A stretch of DNA of 64,000 nucleotides from contig CAVTIX010000019.1 of NCBI GenBank assembly GCA_963734725.1, positions 124,001 to 188,000 of the forward strand, given 5' to 3'. Below the pieces are notes generated by a model, which saw nothing but the letters and a program-made list of their open reading frames with translations, had not been told where the DNA came from and searched no databases. Both the position numbers and the translations under genes were made by a program. The DNA comes from DASXKD01 sp963734725 (GTDB lineage: Bacteria; Actinomycetota; Actinomycetes; Streptosporangiales; Streptosporangiaceae). How positions within the stretch are numbered: the stretch's first letter is position 1; each line of letters opens with the position of its first letter. Positions 1 to 9,575 of the stretch are shown here, piece after piece.

Positions 1-187
1 TCGCAGGGAGGCCGTCGCCGGGGTGGCCGCGGCGGCCAGCGCCCGGGGGCTCGGCGTGGCGGGCGTGGTGGCGAGCCCGCTGCCCGGGCCCTCCGGCAAC
101 GTGGAGTATTTCCTCTGGCTGCGCCGGGGTGCGCCGCCGTTGCGCGACGACCAGCTCCGGCGGGCCGTCGGGGAGGGACCGCAGTGA
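1..187 (+). CDS. tlyA: TlyA family rRNA 2'-O-methyltransferase, C-terminal end (partial)
   Basis: Only the last 61 codons are present; the gene runs in from the left edge (frame starts at base 2, stop at 185-187). The motif PLPGPSGNVEYFLWLR is the characteristic C-terminus of TlyA-type RrmJ-fold methyltransferases, which methylate 16S and 23S rRNA cytidines. Its TGA stop overlaps the GTG start of nadK in a GTGA junction, so the two are probably translationally coupled. The order tlyA-nadK-recN is common in actinobacteria and supports the call. The S4 RNA-binding and catalytic parts lie outside the window. Confidence 0.85.
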   Translation, partial: RREAVAGVAAAASARGLGVAGVVASPLPGPSGNVEYFLWLRRGAPPLRDDQLRRAVGEGPQ

Positions 188-1161
188 AGCGCACCGTGCT
201 CGTCGTGGCCCATACCGGGCGTCCCGCGGCGGTGCGCAACGCCCGCCTCGTGGTGAACCGGCTGACCGCCGCCGGGCTCAATGTGCGCGTCCTCGCTCCC
301 GAGGCGGCCGACCTGCGGTGCGTCGCCGCGGACGTGGTCCCGGCCGAGCCCGCCGCGGCGGCCGAGGCGGAAATGGTGATCGTCCTCGGCGGCGATGGCA
401 CGCTGCTGCGCGCCGCCGAGATAGCCCGGCCCGCCGGCGCCCCGCTGCTCGGGGTCAACCTCGGCCACGTCGGCTTCCTCGCCGAGGCCGAGCCGGACGA
501 TCTCGCCGGCGCCGTGGACCAGGTGGTCGAGCACGCCTACGCGGTGGAAGAACGGATGACCATCGAGGTGACGGTGCGGCACAACGGCGCCGCCACCAGC
601 ACCTGGGCGCTGAACGAAGCCAGCGTGGAGAAGGTAGCCAGGGAGCGGATGATCGAGGTGGTTGTCGAGATCGACGGGCGCCCGCTTTCCCGCTGGGCCT
701 GTGACGGCGTGGTCTGCGCCACTCCCACCGGGTCGACCGCCTATGCCTACTCGGCGGGCGGGCCGATCGTGTGGCCAGAGGTGGAGGCGTTGCTGATGGT
801 GCCCATCAGCGCACACGCGCTGTTCGCCGGGCCCATGGTGGTCTCGCCGCGGTCGATGCTCGCGGTGGAATTCCTCGGTTCCTCGGCGGGTCCCAACCAG
901 CCAGTCAAGGGTGTTTTGTGGTGCGATGGGCGGAGGAGCATCGACCTCGCGCCCGGCGCGCGGGTGGAGGTGCGCCGCGGAGACAAACCGGTGCTGCTGG
1001 CGCGGCTGCGCGGCGGAGAGGATGGCCGTGACCTAGCCGCCCCGTTCACATTCACCGACCGGCTGGTGGCCAAGTTCGGCCTCCCGGTGGCCGGCTGGCG
1101 CGGGCGGAAGGACCGGGGCGCAGGACGAGACGGGAAAGGGGAGCCCCCCGCCGATGCTTGA
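184..1161 (+). CDS. nadK: NAD kinase
   Basis: The 325-residue protein phosphorylates NAD to NADP, the only route to NADP in most bacteria. It carries the signature GGDGT (near residue 67) with its catalytic Asp, the GVNLGHVGFL segment, an NE motif (NEASVEK) and the TPTGSTAY segment that binds the substrate. The start is GTG at 184, overlapping the tlyA stop. A basic, Gly-rich tail of about 30 residues follows the conserved core and is not part of the family consensus. The end overlaps the recN start by 8 bases, in the same operon. Confidence 0.95.
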   Translation: MKRTVLVVAHTGRPAAVRNARLVVNRLTAAGLNVRVLAPEAADLRCVAADVVPAEPAAAAEAEMVIVLGGDGTLLRAAEIARPAGAPLLGVNLGHVGFLAEAEPDDLAGAVDQVVEHAYAVEERMTIEVTVRHNGAATSTWALNEASVEKVARERMIEVVVEIDGRPLSRWACDGVVCATPTGSTAYAYSAGGPIVWPEVEALLMVPISAHALFAGPMVVSPRSMLAVEFLGSSAGPNQPVKGVLWCDGRRSIDLAPGARVEVRRGDKPVLLARLRGGEDGRDLAAPFTFTDRLVAKFGLPVAGWRGRKDRGAGRDGKGEPPADA

Positions 1162-3047
1162 GGAAGTCCGGATCACCGGCCTTGGGGTGATCGAGGATGC
1201 CGTCCTTGAGTTCTCGTCCGGGTTCACCGTGGTGACCGGCGAGACCGGGGCCGGCAAGACCATGGTCGTGACCGGCCTCGGCCTGATGTTCGGCGGCCGG
1301 GCCGACCCGGCACGGGTCCGGCCCGGCGCGGACCGGGCCACCGTCGAAGGGCGGTTGCGGATCGAGGCGGACGGGCCCGCCGCGCAGCAGGTGCTTGACG
1401 CCGGGGGCGAGCTGGACGACGACGGCCGCACCCTGATCGTGAGCCGCTCGGTGTCGGCCGAAGGCCGGTCCAGGGCGCACGCCGGCGGCCGCGCGGTGCC
1501 CGTGTCGCTGCTGATCGGCCTGGCCGATGACCTGGTGGCCGTGCACGGCCAGGCCGACCAGCAGCAGCTGCTGCGCGCCGCCAAGCAACGGCAGGCGCTG
1601 GACGAGTTCGCCGGCCCGGCCCTGTCCGCCGTCATGGCCGACTACCAGCGCGCCTACACCCGGCACCGGGAGGTGCAGGCCGAGCTGACCGAGCTGACCG
1701 CGCGGGCGCGGGAACGGGCGGCCGAGGCGGAAGACCTGCGGCGCGCGCTGGACGAGATCGAGCGGGTGGCGCCGGTCGCGGGCGAGGACACCGCGCTGCT
1801 GGCCGAGGAGGAGCGGCTCGGTAACGCCGACGCGCTGCACGCCGCGGCGACCACGGCGCACAGCGCCCTGCTCGGCGATCCCTCGGACGGGTCCTACCAG
1901 GGTTCCGACGCGGTCACCCTGCTCGGGATCGCGCGCCAGGCGCTGGACGGCGGGTCGGCGCATGACCCGGATCTGGGCAGCCTGGCCGGCGCTGTCCGAG
2001 GTCACCTACCTGGCCTCCGACATCGCCGCCGACCTGGCCTCGTACGTGGAGTCGCTGGACAGCGACCCGGCACGGCTGGCGACGGTGCAGGAACGCCGGG
2101 CCGAGCTGACCCGGCTCATCCGCGCCTACGGGGGCCGGGCGCCGGCGCCCGATCCGGCCGCCCAGCCAGCGGCGGAAGAGCGCGAGCCGGGGACCGGTCC
2201 CGGCCCGGACACCCCGGTACCTCCGGGCACGTCGCCCGCGGCCCAGGACGGGCCGGCGGGCACGGACCCGGCCATCGCGGCGGCCCCGCCTGCGGAAGCG
2301 GCGCCAGCCGTGCCCGGGCTCGCTTCGGTGCTCGCCTGGGCGCAGCAGGCGCAGCGCCGGCTTGCCGAGCTATCGAGTGACGACGACCGGATCGGCGCGC
2401 TCGGCGAGGAGGAGGCCAAGCTGGCCGAGACGGTCCGCGACCTTGGCGGAAAGCTGACCTCGCTGCGCAAGGATGCGGCGGACCGGTTCTCGGCCGCGGT
2501 GACCGCGGAACTGACCGCGCTAGCCATGCCGCACGCGAAGATCACCGTGGCGGTCGTCGCCCAGGATGAGTTCGGCCCGCACGGCGCGGACGAGGTGGAG
2601 ATCAGGCTGGCCGCGCACCCCGGCGCCCCGTCCCTGCCGCTGGCCAAGGGCGCCTCGGGGGGCGAACTGTCCCGGGTGATGCTCGCCATCGAGGTCGTGT
2701 TCGCCGGCGCCGACCCGGTGCCGACGTTCGTGTTCGACGAGGTCGACGCCGGCGTGGGCGGGAAGGCCGCGGTCGAGATTGGACGCCGGCTGGCCCGGCT
2801 GGCCCGCCGCGCCCAGGTGATCGTGGTCACCCACCTGCCTCAGGTGGCCGCGTTCGCGGACACCCACCTGGTCGTGGAGAAGGCCAGTGACGGCTCGGTG
2901 ATCAGCAGCGGCATCACCCTGCTGGACGACGAGGGACGGGTGCGTGAGCTGTCCCGGATGCTGGCCGGGCTCGAAGACTCCGAGTTCGGCCGGGCGCACG
3001 CCGGTGAACTGCTCGCCGCCGCGGAACGGGAGAACTCCCAAACCTGA
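1154..3047 (+). CDS. recN: DNA repair protein RecN (frameshifted in this sequence)
   Basis: RecN is an SMC-like ATPase acting in double-strand break repair. The first frame (from ATG 1154) has the Walker A motif GETGAGKT near residue 33 and the QADQQQLL segment. The second frame carries the ABC signature (ASGGELSRVMLAIE), Walker B (TFVFDEVDAGVGG) and the switch region VVTHLPQVA. The frames join near base 1985-1995, where one base appears extra or two are missing, around codon 277. A Pro/Ala-rich stretch of about 60 residues (bases about 2134-2320) interrupts the coiled-coil region and is unusual for RecN. Because both halves are well conserved, a sequence error is more likely than real loss. 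Confidence 0.9.
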
Positions 3048-3143
3048 GTCAGGGCTGCACTGGTGATCGGACCGACCCTGATCCCGGTGCGAGGTTGGCG
3101 TGATGACGCAGGCCAGCCTTGGTCTCTGGCAGGATGGAGATCA

Positions 3144-4337
3144 ATGATGGCGCAATTTCTCAAACGACCCATCACGCCACGGCCCAAGGCCGACGACCAG
3201 CCCGGCGTGAGTGGGCCAGCGAGGCTGGACCGCCGGACCAAGAACCTCACCAAGCGGCTGGCGCCCGGTGACATCGCCATCATCGACCACGAGGACCTGG
3301 ACCGGGTGAGCGCCGAGGCGCTGCTGCACCGGCAGGTCGCGGCGGTGGTCAACGTGGCGGCGAGCATCAGCGGCCGGTACCCCAACGCCGGGCCGCAGCT
3401 CCTGGTGGAAGCCGGGATCCCGCTGCTCGACCAGGTAGGACCCGAGGTGTTCGGCCTGGTGTCCGAGGGGAAGGCCGTCCGGCTGCACGAAGAGACCCTG
3501 TACCACGGTCAGAAGGCTGTCGCCACCGGTCGGCTGCTGACCGCGGGGTCGGTGCGGGCGGCCATGACGGAGGCCCAGGCTGGCGTCACCGCCCAGCTCC
3601 AGGCGTTCGTGGCGAACACCCTGGAGTACGTGGCCAAGGAGGGCGGGCTCCTGGTCGACGGCATCGCCGCGCCGGAGATCCGTGCCCGCATCGAGGGCAG
3701 GCACGTGCTCGTCGTGGTGCGGGGCCACCAGCACCGGGAGGACCTGGCCACGCTGCGGCCCTACATCCGGGAGTTCAAGCCGCTCATGGTGGCCGTGGAC
3801 GGCGGCGCCGACGCGCTGCTAGAAGCCGGGTACCGGCCGGACATCATCGTCGGCGACATGGACTCGGTCTCCGACCATGGGCTCGCGTGCGGGGCCGAGC
3901 TTGTCGTCCACGCTTACCCCGACGGGCAGGCGCCCGGGCTGGCCCGGGTCGAAAGCCTGGGGCTGTCGGCCGTGGTCTGCCCGGCGCAGGGCACCAGCGA
4001 GGACGTGGCGCTGCTGCTGGCCGATCAGAAGGGCGCTTCCCTCATCGTCGCGGTGGGCACGCACAACACTCTGGACGAGTTCCTCGACAAGGGGCGGGCC
4101 GGGTACTCCAGCACGTTCCTCACCCGGCTCCGGGTCGGCGGCAAGCTCGTCGATGCCAAGGGCGTCAGCAGGCTTTACCGGCCTCGCGTGTCCGGCTGGG
4201 CGCTCATGTCGCTGGTTCTTGCGGCATCGGCCACAGTACTCGTCATCTTGGCCTACTCTCGCACTGGCCAGATATTCCTCCGGTACCTCAGCACCCAGTG
4301 GGATGTAGTCAGGTACTGGCTGTCCGGATTGTTCTGA
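3144..4337 (+). CDS. steA: SteA-like cytokinetic protein (thiamine pyrophosphokinase-like domain)
   Basis: The protein of 397 residues has an N-terminal conserved domain, a central TPK-like part with DGGADALLEAGYRPDIIVGDMDSVSD, and one C-terminal membrane segment near residues 350-372 followed by a short tail. This architecture matches SteA of Corynebacterium, which works with the membrane protein SteB in cell separation. The start at 3144 is chosen over an upstream GTG (3063) because a GGAG ribosome site sits about 6 bases before it. Its stop overlaps the next gene's ATG, as expected for a steA-steB pair. The kinase-like domain is not known to make thiamine diphosphate. Confidence 0.85.
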   Translation: MMAQFLKRPITPRPKADDQPGVSGPARLDRRTKNLTKRLAPGDIAIIDHEDLDRVSAEALLHRQVAAVVNVAASISGRYPNAGPQLLVEAGIPLLDQVGPEVFGLVSEGKAVRLHEETLYHGQKAVATGRLLTAGSVRAAMTEAQAGVTAQLQAFVANTLEYVAKEGGLLVDGIAAPEIRARIEGRHVLVVVRGHQHREDLATLRPYIREFKPLMVAVDGGADALLEAGYRPDIIVGDMDSVSDHGLACGAELVVHAYPDGQAPGLARVESLGLSAVVCPAQGTSEDVALLLADQKGASLIVAVGTHNTLDEFLDKGRAGYSSTFLTRLRVGGKLVDAKGVSRLYRPRVSGWALMSLVLAASATVLVILAYSRTGQIFLRYLSTQWDVVRYWLSGLF

Positions 4338-5364
4338 TGATCGACTTCCGCTATCACCTCGTTTCGATCGTTGCGATCTTCCTGGCGCTGAGCCTCGGGC
4401 TGCTGCTGGGGTCCACCGCCCTGGCAGGGCCCGTGCAGCGCGGCCTGAATGGGCTATCGAAGGCTGAGCAACGGCAGATCAGCAACCTGCTCCAGCAAAA
4501 GGGGCAGTTGCAGGGCCAGATCAGCAGCGAGAACCAGTTCGCCCAGGCCAATGCTCCGGCCATGCTGCACGACGTGCTGGCCGGCCAGCGGGTCGCGATC
4601 TTCCTGGCGCCCGGTGCGCCCGGCTCAGTTACCGGCGGGGTCGAACAGGCACTGCGCACGGCGGGGGCCAAGGTCACCGGCACCCTGCAACTGGACCCGG
4701 CTTTCTTCGACACCAGCGCCGCCGCGAGCCAGAAGCTCAGCCAGGTCGCCGCGCAGTACGCGCAGCCCGCGGGCGTGACCCTGATCGGCACGGCGCAGGC
4801 CCAAGCAAGCGAGCTTCTCGCGCAGGTGATCATGACCCACGGCACCGTCGGCCAGCCGGCCCCGGGCCAGCGGGATCCGGTGAGCGTCCAGGCGGTGCAA
4901 GGACTGGCCGGCGGAGGTTACCTGTCCAAGAGCGGGCAGCCCTGGGACCGTGCCACCCTGGCCGTCGTGGTCATCCCCGGCGCCCCGCCGTCCACAGACG
5001 ACACCAACGCCGAAAGCCAGGCGCTGGTCACCCTGGCCCAGAAGCTGAATCTGGCCGGCCAGGGCACGGTCGTGGCCGGCACCATCTCCGGCTCGGGACC
5101 GGGCAGCGCTATCGACGTGATGCGCACCGGCGGCCGGGCGGGCCACCTGTCCAGCGTGGACAACGCCGACTACCCGATCGGCCAGATCGTGGTGGCCCAG
5201 GCGCTGGCTGACCGGCAGTACGGGCGGAGCGGCAACTACGGCGTGACCGCGACGGCCAGCGCCGCCTGCCAAGCCCCCCACCGAGCCCGGCGCCGACCAC
5301 GTCGGCCACGACCCAGGGCGCGGCGAGCACCCGGTCCGGGTCGGCCAGGACGGCCACGCGATGA
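4337..5364 (+). CDS. SteB/MctB-like membrane protein (frameshifted near the C-terminus)
   Basis: The protein begins with MIDFRYH and a single N-terminal membrane segment (VSIVAIFLALSLGLLLG), followed by a coiled coil and an extracytoplasmic domain. This is the layout of the family that includes mycobacterial MctB (copper-related) and corynebacterial SteB. Position directly after steA favours the SteB role, namely envelope or cytokinesis. The frame is lost near 5273 at a run of six Cs. Adding one C restores a Pro/Thr-rich tail ending in TGA at 5362-5364, exactly overlapping the next ATG. That fit argues for a missing base in the sequence. Confidence 0.8.
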
Positions 5365-6319
5365 GCGCTCGCCGGCCCAGGCAAGCCCGGAGGTTCCGGT
5401 CCGTCCCCGCCACCTCGCTGGCCGCGGGGACGGCCGCTGCTTGCCTGGCCCGTGCCGCCTATGCCGTCCTGTCCCGGCGGCCGCCGGGCGGCGGGCGCCT
5501 CTGGGCCAGGGCCAACCATCGGGGTGAGCCGGTCACCCTGGTGGAAGGGCCCGCGCTCACCGTGGCCAGTGTCGCGGTCTCCGCGGTCGGGCCGGGCCTG
5601 GCGCCCCGGGTCCGGGCCGCGCTGGCGGTGGCGGGAACCGGGTCGGCGGCGTTCGGCGGGTATGACGACCTGGCCGGCAGCGGAAGCCGGCGCGGATTCC
5701 GTGGGCATCTCGGCGCCCTGGCCCAGGGTGAGGTCACCACGGGAGCGGTCAAGCTGGGCGGCATCGGCGCGACCGGCCTGGTGTCGGCCATGCTGCTGGG
5801 CGGCGGGCCGGCCGACGTCGCGGTCAACGCCGGGCTGGTCGCCGGGGGAGCCAACCTGCTGAACCTGTTCGACCTGCGACCCGGGCGCGCCCTCAAGGTG
5901 GCACTGGCTAGCGGAACGCTGCTGGCCGGCGGGGCGCGCGGCGGGCGGTCCCCTGCGGGGGCGCTGCCGGCCGTGGCCGCACCGCTCGGCGCCGCCGCCG
6001 CCCTGCTCCCCGAGGACCTTGGCGAGCGGGCAATGCTCGGCGACGCGGGCGCCAACGCGCTCGGGGCGCTGCTCGGGGTGGCCGCGGCAACCAGCCTGTC
6101 CCGCCCGGCCCGGCTCGTCCTGCTGGCCGCGATCACCAGCCTGACCGCGGCCAGCGAGGTGGTCAGCTTCACTGCCGTGATTGAGCGCACCCCGGCCTTG
6201 CGGTGGCTCGACATGCTCGGCCGCCGGCCGTTCCGGCCGCCCCGGTCCCGGGGCGCGATGACCCGCCGCCCGCGGAACCCCGGGAGGCAGGAGCCTCGGC
6301 GGCCGCAACGTCGCCGTGA
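5361..6319 (+). CDS. Polyprenyl-phosphate sugar-1-phosphate transferase-like membrane protein (MraY/WecA superfamily)
   Basis: A polytopic membrane protein with divergent motifs of the MraY/WecA superfamily: YDDL near residue 100 (the Asp-Asp pair), NLLNLFDLRPGRALK (the N..N..D motif) and LGDAGANALGALLG. Such enzymes load a sugar phosphate onto undecaprenyl phosphate at the inner face of the membrane. The tail after LRWLDMLGRR appears to change frame near 6238 at a CCCC run. With one more C the protein ends at a TGA overlapping the GTG of murJ at 6316. Substrate is unknown. The position between steB and murJ suggests envelope polymer synthesis. Confidence 0.7.
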
Positions 6320-8199
6320 CCGGCCCGCCAATCTCGGTCACCGAGTCCAGCCCGCTGCGCCAGGCGGGCCGCGGCATCGGGCGCGCCGCGGCGCTCATCG
6401 GCGGCATCACCGTGGTCGCGCGGATGGTGGGCTTCGGGCGTCAGCTTGTCTTCGCGCACACGGTCGGCAGCCACTGCCTGGGGACGGCATACGCGACCGC
6501 CAACCAGGTGCCCAACATCATCTACGACATCGTCCTCGGCGGCGCGCTCACCGGCGCGATCGTGCCAGTCCTGGCCGGGGCGGCCGTCCACCGCTCGGCG
6601 TATCGCCCGGTGGTGAAAACCCGGGCGGGAGCTGGACCGTCCGGCGAGGCACCGGCGGGGCCGGACCCGTCCGGAAACGGCGCCGGCCCGTCCGGAACCA
6701 GCGCGCGCCCGGCCGGAAACGGCGCCAGCCCGGCTGAGGCGGCCCGCCCGGGCGCCGACGCCGCCAGCCTGGGGGCTGGGGCTAGCCCGGGGGCCGGGCC
6801 CAGCCCGGGGGCCGACGCCGCCCGCCGGGGCACCGACGGGCCCAGCCCGGGGGCCGACGCCGAGGCCGCCCAGATTGCCTCGGCGCTGCTGACCTGGGCC
6901 GTCGTCCTGCTCGCCCCGGCGAGCCTGATCATCGCCCTCATCGCGCGGCCGCTCGCCTCGCTGCTGCTGGCCGGTGTTCCGCACTGCTCTCAGGCGGCCG
7001 CGGTCTCGGTCAGCTCGCTCATGCTGGCCATCTTCGCCCCGCAGATCCTGCTCTACGGCCTCGCGGTGGTGCTCTACGGGATCTTGCAGGCGCACCGCCG
7101 GTTCACTGCGCCTGCGCTGGCGCCAATCGTGTCCAGCATCGTCGTGATCGGTGCGTACCTGGCCTTCGTCCCGCTGGCGGGCGGAAGTCGTGCCCTGATC
7201 GGCCTGCCTCAGTCGGCCAAGCTTGTGCTCTCGGTCGGCACCACGGCCGGCGTCGCCGCGCTCATGCTCACCGCGCTCGGTCCCGCGCTGCGGCTCCGGC
7301 TCCGGCTGCGGCCCACGCTGCGCTTCCCCGAGGGCGTGGCGCGCCGGGTGCGGGCCCTGGCCGCCGTGGGGGTCGCCGCGTTCATCGCCCAGGATGCTTC
7401 CCTGGTGGCGGTCATCGTGCTGGCGAACGGCCATCAGGGCGGGGGCGCCGTCGTGCTCTACAACTACGGCTGGCAGATGTTCTTCGTGCCCTACGCGGTG
7501 CTCGCCCTGCCGATCGCGACCAGCGCCTTCCCGCTGCTATCCGCCACTGATGGGAAGGAGTTCGACCGCACCGCGGCCAGCGCCACCCGCGCGGCAATGC
7601 TCGTCTCCTGGCTCGGCGCGGCGCTGCTCGCCGGGGCGGCCTGGCCGGCCGCACGGCTGTTCGTCGCGCATCCGCAGCAGGTGCATCAGCTGGCGCTGAC
7701 CTTCATCGCTTTCGCGCCAGGGCTGGTCGGCTTCGGGCTCGCCGCCGCGCTGTCACGGGTGCTGTTCGCCAGTGGCCGCAACCGGCTGGCCGCGGTTTCG
7801 CTGGTCGGCGGCTGGGTGGTGGTGACCGCCGTGGATGTCGCAGCGGTGCCGCTGGTGGCCTCCCGCTGGGTGGTGCCGGTGCTGGGCCTGGGCAACACGG
7901 TCGGCCTGACCTACGCCGGGGTCGCCTTGCTCATCGCCGTTCGCGCGAGCAGGGGCACGGGCGCCTTGCGCGGGTCCGCGCGCGCGGCGGGAGCGGGCCT
8001 GGCCGGCGCGCTGGCCGGCGGCGCCGCTGGCGCGCTGCTGGCCGCCCGCTTCCACGTCTCCGGTTTTGTGCCTAACGCGGCCGTCGCACTGCTCGTATGT
8101 GCCTGCGCGGCGGCGGTCTTCGGGGGAGCCGCGCTGGCGCTCGACGGTGGCGATCTGCGCGCGCTGGTAGCCAGGACCACGGAAAGATGGAGCCGGTAA
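6316..8199 (+). CDS. murJ: MurJ/MviN family lipid II flippase
   Basis: The 627-residue polytopic protein starts with an amphipathic segment and the helix-one motif typical of MviN/MurJ (ITVVARMVGFGRQ), then many membrane helices. It would flip lipid-linked peptidoglycan precursor across the membrane. Between about residues 101 and 182 (bases 6616-6861) there is a Gly/Pro/Ala/Ser-rich segment with repeated PSG and SPGA words. It interrupts the region between early helices and is not part of the family. The GTG start overlaps the upstream gene's likely stop. There is no C-terminal pseudokinase of the mycobacterial kind. Confidence 0.9.
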   Translation: MTGPPISVTESSPLRQAGRGIGRAAALIGGITVVARMVGFGRQLVFAHTVGSHCLGTAYATANQVPNIIYDIVLGGALTGAIVPVLAGAAVHRSAYRPVVKTRAGAGPSGEAPAGPDPSGNGAGPSGTSARPAGNGASPAEAARPGADAASLGAGASPGAGPSPGADAARRGTDGPSPGADAEAAQIASALLTWAVVLLAPASLIIALIARPLASLLLAGVPHCSQAAAVSVSSLMLAIFAPQILLYGLAVVLYGILQAHRRFTAPALAPIVSSIVVIGAYLAFVPLAGGSRALIGLPQSAKLVLSVGTTAGVAALMLTALGPALRLRLRLRPTLRFPEGVARRVRALAAVGVAAFIAQDASLVAVIVLANGHQGGGAVVLYNYGWQMFFVPYAVLALPIATSAFPLLSATDGKEFDRTAASATRAAMLVSWLGAALLAGAAWPAARLFVAHPQQVHQLALTFIAFAPGLVGFGLAAALSRVLFASGRNRLAAVSLVGGWVVVTAVDVAAVPLVASRWVVPVLGLGNTVGLTYAGVALLIAVRASRGTGALRGSARAAGAGLAGALAGGAAGALLAARFHVSGFVPNAAVALLVCACAAAVFGGAALALDGGDLRALVARTTERWSR

Positions 8200-9397
8200 C
8201 CCCGGCGCCGGGAGGCCGGGACGGCGCCCCGCCGCGGATCGCCTACGTGCTGGGCACCACGGCCGGCGGGACGGGGCCACACGTGGCGATGCTCGCGCAG
8301 GGATGCGCAGCACGGGGCATGGCGGTGCGGGTGTTCGGGCCCGCGGATACCGGGCGCCGGTACTTCCCCGGCGGGCCGGACCCGGCCGCCGGGCGCATCG
8401 GTGGCGACCCGGGCCAGCCGCCCGGCTTCAGGGCCGTGGCGATCGGGGACCGGCCACGGCCCGGCCGTGACCTGGCTGCGGTGCTGCGGCTCCGGCGGCT
8501 GCTCCGGGACTGGTCGCCGGATGTGGTGCACGCGCACGGGCTGCGCGCCGGGGCATTCGCGGCCCTGGCCGGTTGCCCGGGCGCGCTCGTGGTCACCGTG
8601 CACAACGCTCCGCCCGCCGGCCCACCCGGCCGTGTCATCCACGCGGCGCTGGAACAGCTCAGCGCCCGCCGGGCGGACGCGGTGACCTGGGTCAGCAGCG
8701 ACCTGGGGGCGCGGATGCGCCGGGCCGGCGCGCGCGACGGCGGGCGGGCAGTGGTCGCGGCGCCCGTGTTTCCCGCGCCCGCGGCGGACCAGGTCGCGGC
8801 GGCCAGGGTCATCCTCGGCGAGGCCGGCGGCCGGCCGTCTTCGCGGCGGGCAGGCTGACGGCGCAGAAGGGGTTCGGTGTGCTCATCGATGCCGCCGCGC
8901 GGTGGCAGAGCCGCGACCCGTCGCCGGTGCTGGCCATCGCCGGCGAGGGTCCGCTGGCCGGCGAACTGGCCGCCCGGGCCCGGGCCGCGGGGGTCACGGT
9001 GCGCTTCCTCGGGCGGCGTGCCGATGTCCCGGCGCTGATGACGGCGGCCGACGTGGTGGTGGTGCCGAGCCTGTGGGAGGGCCAGCCACTGGTGCTGCAG
9101 GAGGCGCTGCGAGCGGGGCGGCCGGTGGTGGCGTCGCGGGCCGGCGGCATCCCCGACCTGACCGGGGAGGACGGAGCGCTACTCGTCCCGCCCGGGGATG
9201 CCACGGCCCTCGCCGGGGCCGTGCTCACCATCCTCGACGACCGCGCCGTGGCGGCCCGGCTCGAGGCGGCCGCTACAGAGCGTGCTCACGCACTGCCGGA
9301 TGCCGACGACGCGGTGGACTCGGTGGCGGCACTATACGGCCGACTCCGCCGGGCGGCGGCCAGCCGAATTAGTCAGAAAGCACGAAACCGCGTATAA
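8187..9397 (+). CDS. Family 4-type glycosyltransferase (frameshifted)
   Basis: The N-terminal half (from ATG 8187, overlapping the murJ end by 13 bases) has the donor-retaining GT-B features GGTGPHVAML and DVVHAHGLRAG. The C-terminal half, in a second frame, has FAAGRLTAQKGF, AIAGEGPL and the E-x7-E segment of PSLWEGQPLVLQEALRAG. The frames meet near 8838 (GGRP to AVFAAG), where one base seems to be missing. The product would transfer a sugar from an activated donor, and its place after murJ suggests cell-surface glycan work. The acceptor cannot be told from sequence. Confidence 0.8.
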
Positions 9398-9575
9398 CGT
9401 GCATAAACTCACGATAAGTTGGGTCTCAGGCGGAAATCCCGCGTTCTGCTACACGACACGTAACTTCTTAGAAACGCTGGGCGATTCCGCTTGAAAACGA
9501 GGATACGGCTGTGGTCGGCTAGGTTCCTGCGGTCACGCCCTACCTATGTGCCTGGTGACCGGGGGGATACCCATC

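Noticed and set aside
9398..9575. Possible promoter with TTGAAA at 9491 before the repeat-rich protein
   Set aside because: No -10 element at a suitable distance could be found.
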